DNA of 64,000 nt, taken from contig JACJYB010000015.1 of NCBI GenBank assembly GCA_020636355.1, positions 1-64,000 of the forward strand, written 5' to 3'. How positions within the stretch are numbered: the stretch's first letter is position 1; every line of letters begins with the position of its first letter. A program made the position numbers and the translations under genes. Of the stretch, positions 62,701 through 64,000 are shown one piece after another. Under the pieces are notes generated by a model that was given only the letters and a program-made list of their open reading frames with translations, ran no database searches and was not told where the DNA came from. The DNA comes from Lewinellaceae bacterium (GTDB taxonomy: Bacteria > Bacteroidota > Bacteroidia > Chitinophagales > Saprospiraceae).

Positions 62701-63196
62701 AACCGATCAAAGTGCAACTTTAATCAGTAATGTCGAGGACGTGCCCGTTTACGACTTTCGCTATCGGCTGGCAGGCAGCAACACCTGGATTGACCTCAAT
62801 CCGACCCGGCAAGGCGAACAGGTGGTGCGTGATCTGGAGGCCGATAAAACCTACGAATTTCAGAACCGGGTCTATTGTCCGGGCATTGGGGTGAGCGCGT
62901 GGTCAGCCAGCCAAACATTCCATACGGCCGGGCAAACAACCTCGGTTACTTCGGTTTCGGAGGGCGAGTGGACCATTTATCCTAACCCAGCCACTGCGGC
63001 ATTTATCATCCGTGCAGCAAATATCCCTTCTGACAGCAGGATATGTATCCATAACTTGCAAGGGCAACTAATCCGGCAAATAATGCTACCGGAGGAATCG
63101 GAATTCCAGTTGCAGATGCACCTCGAGGCGGGATTTTATATTGTAAGCATCCAGTCTCCGGGCGCCATCCAATCGAAAAAACTGATTGTCCGGTAA
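59783..63196 (+). CDS. T9SS-exported protein with eleven fibronectin-III repeats
   Basis: The 1137-residue protein has a signal peptide (MKAILMLLASLLVVNMGRGQ). Eleven ~95-residue FnIII repeats follow, each starting with a Cys (such as CNAPS, CSAPS, CEAPY, CDPPD, CLAPK, CDQPV, CGIPG). Each contains YEYQCR- or YEFQ-like strands, a second Cys (VKCT, IKCT, RLSC), and a W(S/T)xW or SDWS loop. The last ~80 residues (EWTIYPNPATAAFIIRAANIPSDSRICIHNLQGQLIRQI ... LEAGFYIVSIQSPGAIQSKKLIVR) are a T9SS type-A sorting domain. It is an adhesin-like surface protein; each repeat probably holds one disulfide. The start at ATG 59783 is preferred to the in-frame ATG 59750, which adds eleven residues before the signal. 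Confidence 0.93.
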   Translation: MKAILMLLASLLVVNMGRGQNCNAPSISDLSADNNGNNSSTLNCSVPNKHAYEWRIRILGTNNWNNLGTTNYGTIPVEVDPGLTYQYQCRVECTANNFSPWSPSGSFTAACERIRNYEVHASNITASSALASTDIDGADAYEWRYPEPNWNDPVAPPPFRNFKSNGPSITLSGLTSRTTYDLSVRMRCGSDWTAWSTAIDFQTTCATAGSGDLEAEINSSTSATLKCNIPNADEYQFRYRQQGASNWTNIPKSNRDYIGLLQLQPEQTYEFQCQIWCNGVATGWSGTATFTMPDDCSAPSTVFTTFITTNSAKLTCARTSNSRKSDIIEYKNHFDAQWSVFPASTSGSIDVTNLDPATTYDCRCKSLCNDGSQSGYSPIVSFRTTHDFVCQVERVRDFYNADGLNIYFDHYPDLNGFIDLNYRIKGETVWSFSTKKTTSGNTDLLVTTTFLITPVEAGATYEYRYRINCSSTGWTSWSGINQVAIPPCEAPYALSTTEETTANDLVDVTIELFNGSTITDCECVGVETSSNAFIGGRKIAPNTWQFTQLLPNNRYSYQCRAKCNSNNPGWSDWGNVSTFATECANRRGNVSDVTSSTITVVCLPASDFAYNAYVHYRPAGSSFWQTSPRQTGNVVTLTGLTPETKYELQVKIDCHGSESYGPYSASFFATTLADPGTVITCDPPDVTNLYADQIATNTATIHCNVSGQAAYDFRVRVKGTPNFTDIPESANNSRSLPGLMPATEYEYQCRIKCTTSFSDWSASAFFTTEPEPVLLNECLAPKMTNLIIDQVSETQATVYCSLTADGYDFRIREAGTLSWTDHNDSDPGITFLGLTAGTTYQVESRLSCGTTKSDWSEPVSFTTSTESCDQPVLNQFRLIGRTAQSFEIETILTGFSGFEYRYRMTGMTEWNSIPISTSGYLLLNDLSPGITYDIQARILCDESHLSPWSKSVQLTTLSLCGIPGTDELTVEYVTDQSATLISNVEDVPVYDFRYRLAGSNTWIDLNPTRQGEQVVRDLEADKTYEFQNRVYCPGIGVSAWSASQTFHTAGQTTSVTSVSEGEWTIYPNPATAAFIIRAANIPSDSRICIHNLQGQLIRQIMLPEESEFQLQMHLEAGFYIVSIQSPGAIQSKKLIVR

Positions 63197-63219
63197 GGGG
63201 TTTCGGATTGGATAGCAGG

Positions 63220-64000
63220 TTAGTTTATCTTATTGAAAACGCCCAGAGCTCCAAGGGTTAAAGCGTTGACTTTCCCCTGACTATTAAAGTGAAAGGTAAT
63301 GGATTGCATCCAGTACCTCACATCGCTCGGGTTCTCGCCACCAATAAAATGAAAGGTGTCCAGATGCCAGTGTTCCAGCGGTCCGGCCAGTGACTCCGGC
63401 GAGGTTACGGTCAACTGGCCATCCACAACCGCCAACTGGAGATCTCCCCATGCCATATGGTGAAAGGTGCCGGCATATCCAGCAGGAGCCAATCGTGGCT
63501 TGGTGTCGGTAAGCCGCTCCGCATTCATTTTGTCCAATGCCTTCTGCATTTGAGCAGGCGCAGAGCCATACAATTTCAAAAATTCAGAACTCCAATCCCT
63601 GAGCGGTTCCGGACTTTGACTTAGTACATCGAAGGTTCGGTACATTAAAGCATGACGCACTTCAGCATGATCCAGGTTCCCCAGGAAATAGTAACCAATA
63701 CCGTCTTGCTGAACCAATCCTATCTGTGCAATCGTGCCGCCCAGGCTACCGGTATGAAAATCCACACCCATCCCGTGATAATCCTCCTGAAACCAACCTT
63801 TGGCATAGGTGATCCATTTGGGGCCTGTCAATTTAGCCGTAGGGTAAAAATCATTGGCAGGGACAATGGCTCCGGGCAGGAATAATTCCATCCAGGTGGC
63901 AGGTTTTACCAGTCTTCCCCCATCGTACTTGGAGCTATCCAGTATACTGACGACCCATTTGGACATGTCTGCAATACACGACCAGATGGCTCCGGCCGGA
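63220..64000 (-). CDS. C-terminal part of a serine hydrolase (beta-lactamase family), 5' end outside window
   Basis: The reading frame is open to the last base of the window and continues upstream, so the gene is cut at its 5' end; the ~259 residues seen are its C-terminal part. PAGAIWSCIADMSKWV, just before the ATG at 63966, is a typical segment of the beta-lactamase/transpeptidase-like serine-hydrolase domain (PAGGIVSNAKDMAKWV in relatives). GVDFHTGSLGGTIAQIGLVQQDGIGYYFLGNLDHAE holds the third (HTG) motif. A further beta domain (YAGTFHHMAWGDLQLAVVDGQLTVTS) resembles DUF3471. The SxxK nucleophile would lie beyond the window. It is convergent with the FnIII gene. Confidence 0.9.
   Translation of the reverse strand, partial: PAGAIWSCIADMSKWVVSILDSSKYDGGRLVKPATWMELFLPGAIVPANDFYPTAKLTGPKWITYAKGWFQEDYHGMGVDFHTGSLGGTIAQIGLVQQDGIGYYFLGNLDHAEVRHALMYRTFDVLSQSPEPLRDWSSEFLKLYGSAPAQMQKALDKMNAERLTDTKPRLAPAGYAGTFHHMAWGDLQLAVVDGQLTVTSPESLAGPLEHWHLDTFHFIGGENPSDVRYWMQSITFHFNSQGKVNALTLGALGVFNKIN

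Noticed and set aside
1..64000. CRISPR array, prophage, integron or mobile element
   Set aside because: No regular repeat-spacer pattern, no integrase or transposase frame, and no tRNA-flanked island was seen on either strand.

Overview
The window looks like chromosomal DNA of a Bacteroidota bacterium, most likely a Saprospiraceae-like member of the Saprospiria/Chitinophagia side of the phylum. The evidence is: C-terminal type-A sorting domains of the type IX secretion system (T9SS) on two surface proteins; a periplasmic beta-propeller/Y_Y_Y sensor kinase; PadR-controlled FtsX-type permeases with the N-terminal prefix domain common in this phylum; a tricorn-type protease; and Bacteroidota promoters of the form TTG-N19..20-TAnnTTTG, four of which can be read directly. 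Base composition is moderate and even. I found no rRNA, tRNA, CRISPR, insertion sequence, phage or plasmid gene.

Layout. 1-1029: the end of a T9SS-exported protein and a small secreted protein. 1141-6437: sensor kinase, diverging from an SDR epimerase and a steroid-5-alpha-reductase-like membrane protein. 6447-8206: amtB followed by a PII gene (ammonium uptake and sensing). 8486-15831: type B carboxylesterase, three small cytoplasmic proteins (one pentapeptide-repeat), an envelope protein, a CE15-like esterase and an NAD-dependent epimerase. 16040-19110: two genes broken by several single-base losses (an NADP/F420-type oxidoreductase and an Lnt-like carbon-nitrogen hydrolase) around a small lipoprotein. 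19223-28851: AraC-type membrane regulator, GH3 beta-glucosidase with PA14, TauE/SafE exporter, alditol-oxidase-like flavoenzyme, beta/gamma-crystallin-like secreted protein, MarC protein. 28891-36532: mostly small housekeeping or accessory enzymes (nucleotide-binding protein, serine hydrolase, RidA-like, GNAT, FMN reductase, FCY1-like cytosine deaminase) and a divergent protein that appears to keep the kinase-fold catalytic residues. 36560-40079: DUF5077/DUF3472 lipoprotein, DUF1003, MscS channel and DUF998 protein. 40154-46233: two PadR-FtsX permease modules. 46386-53137: tricorn-like protease divergent from a BNR-repeat/VPS10-like protein. 53397-54166: SRPBCC-ArsR pair with a readable operator/promoter. 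54287-59607: small lipoprotein, TonB receptor and Tat-exported molybdopterin oxidoreductase. 59783-64000: an eleven-repeat fibronectin-III T9SS protein and the end of a serine hydrolase.

How the genes work together. The clearest units are amtB-PII, each PadR with its downstream permease (overlapping stop and start codons), SRPBCC-ArsR (4-base overlap, twin operator), the CE15 esterase with its epimerase (4-base overlap), and the molybdopterin enzyme, TonB receptor and small membrane protein read in one direction. Much of the rest is a mosaic of single-function genes.

Two observations stand out. Ten apparent frameshifts, in four genes, are all repaired by adding one base, nearly always to a run of identical bases. 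This points to under-called homopolymers, or to recent decay at such runs, rather than old pseudogenes. Second, the operators of three autoregulated repressors can be read directly and lie on or beside the promoter boxes. I did not find a convincing multi-gene defence system or other wholly new system. The strongest candidate for an undescribed function is the kinase-fold-like protein at 35465-36532.
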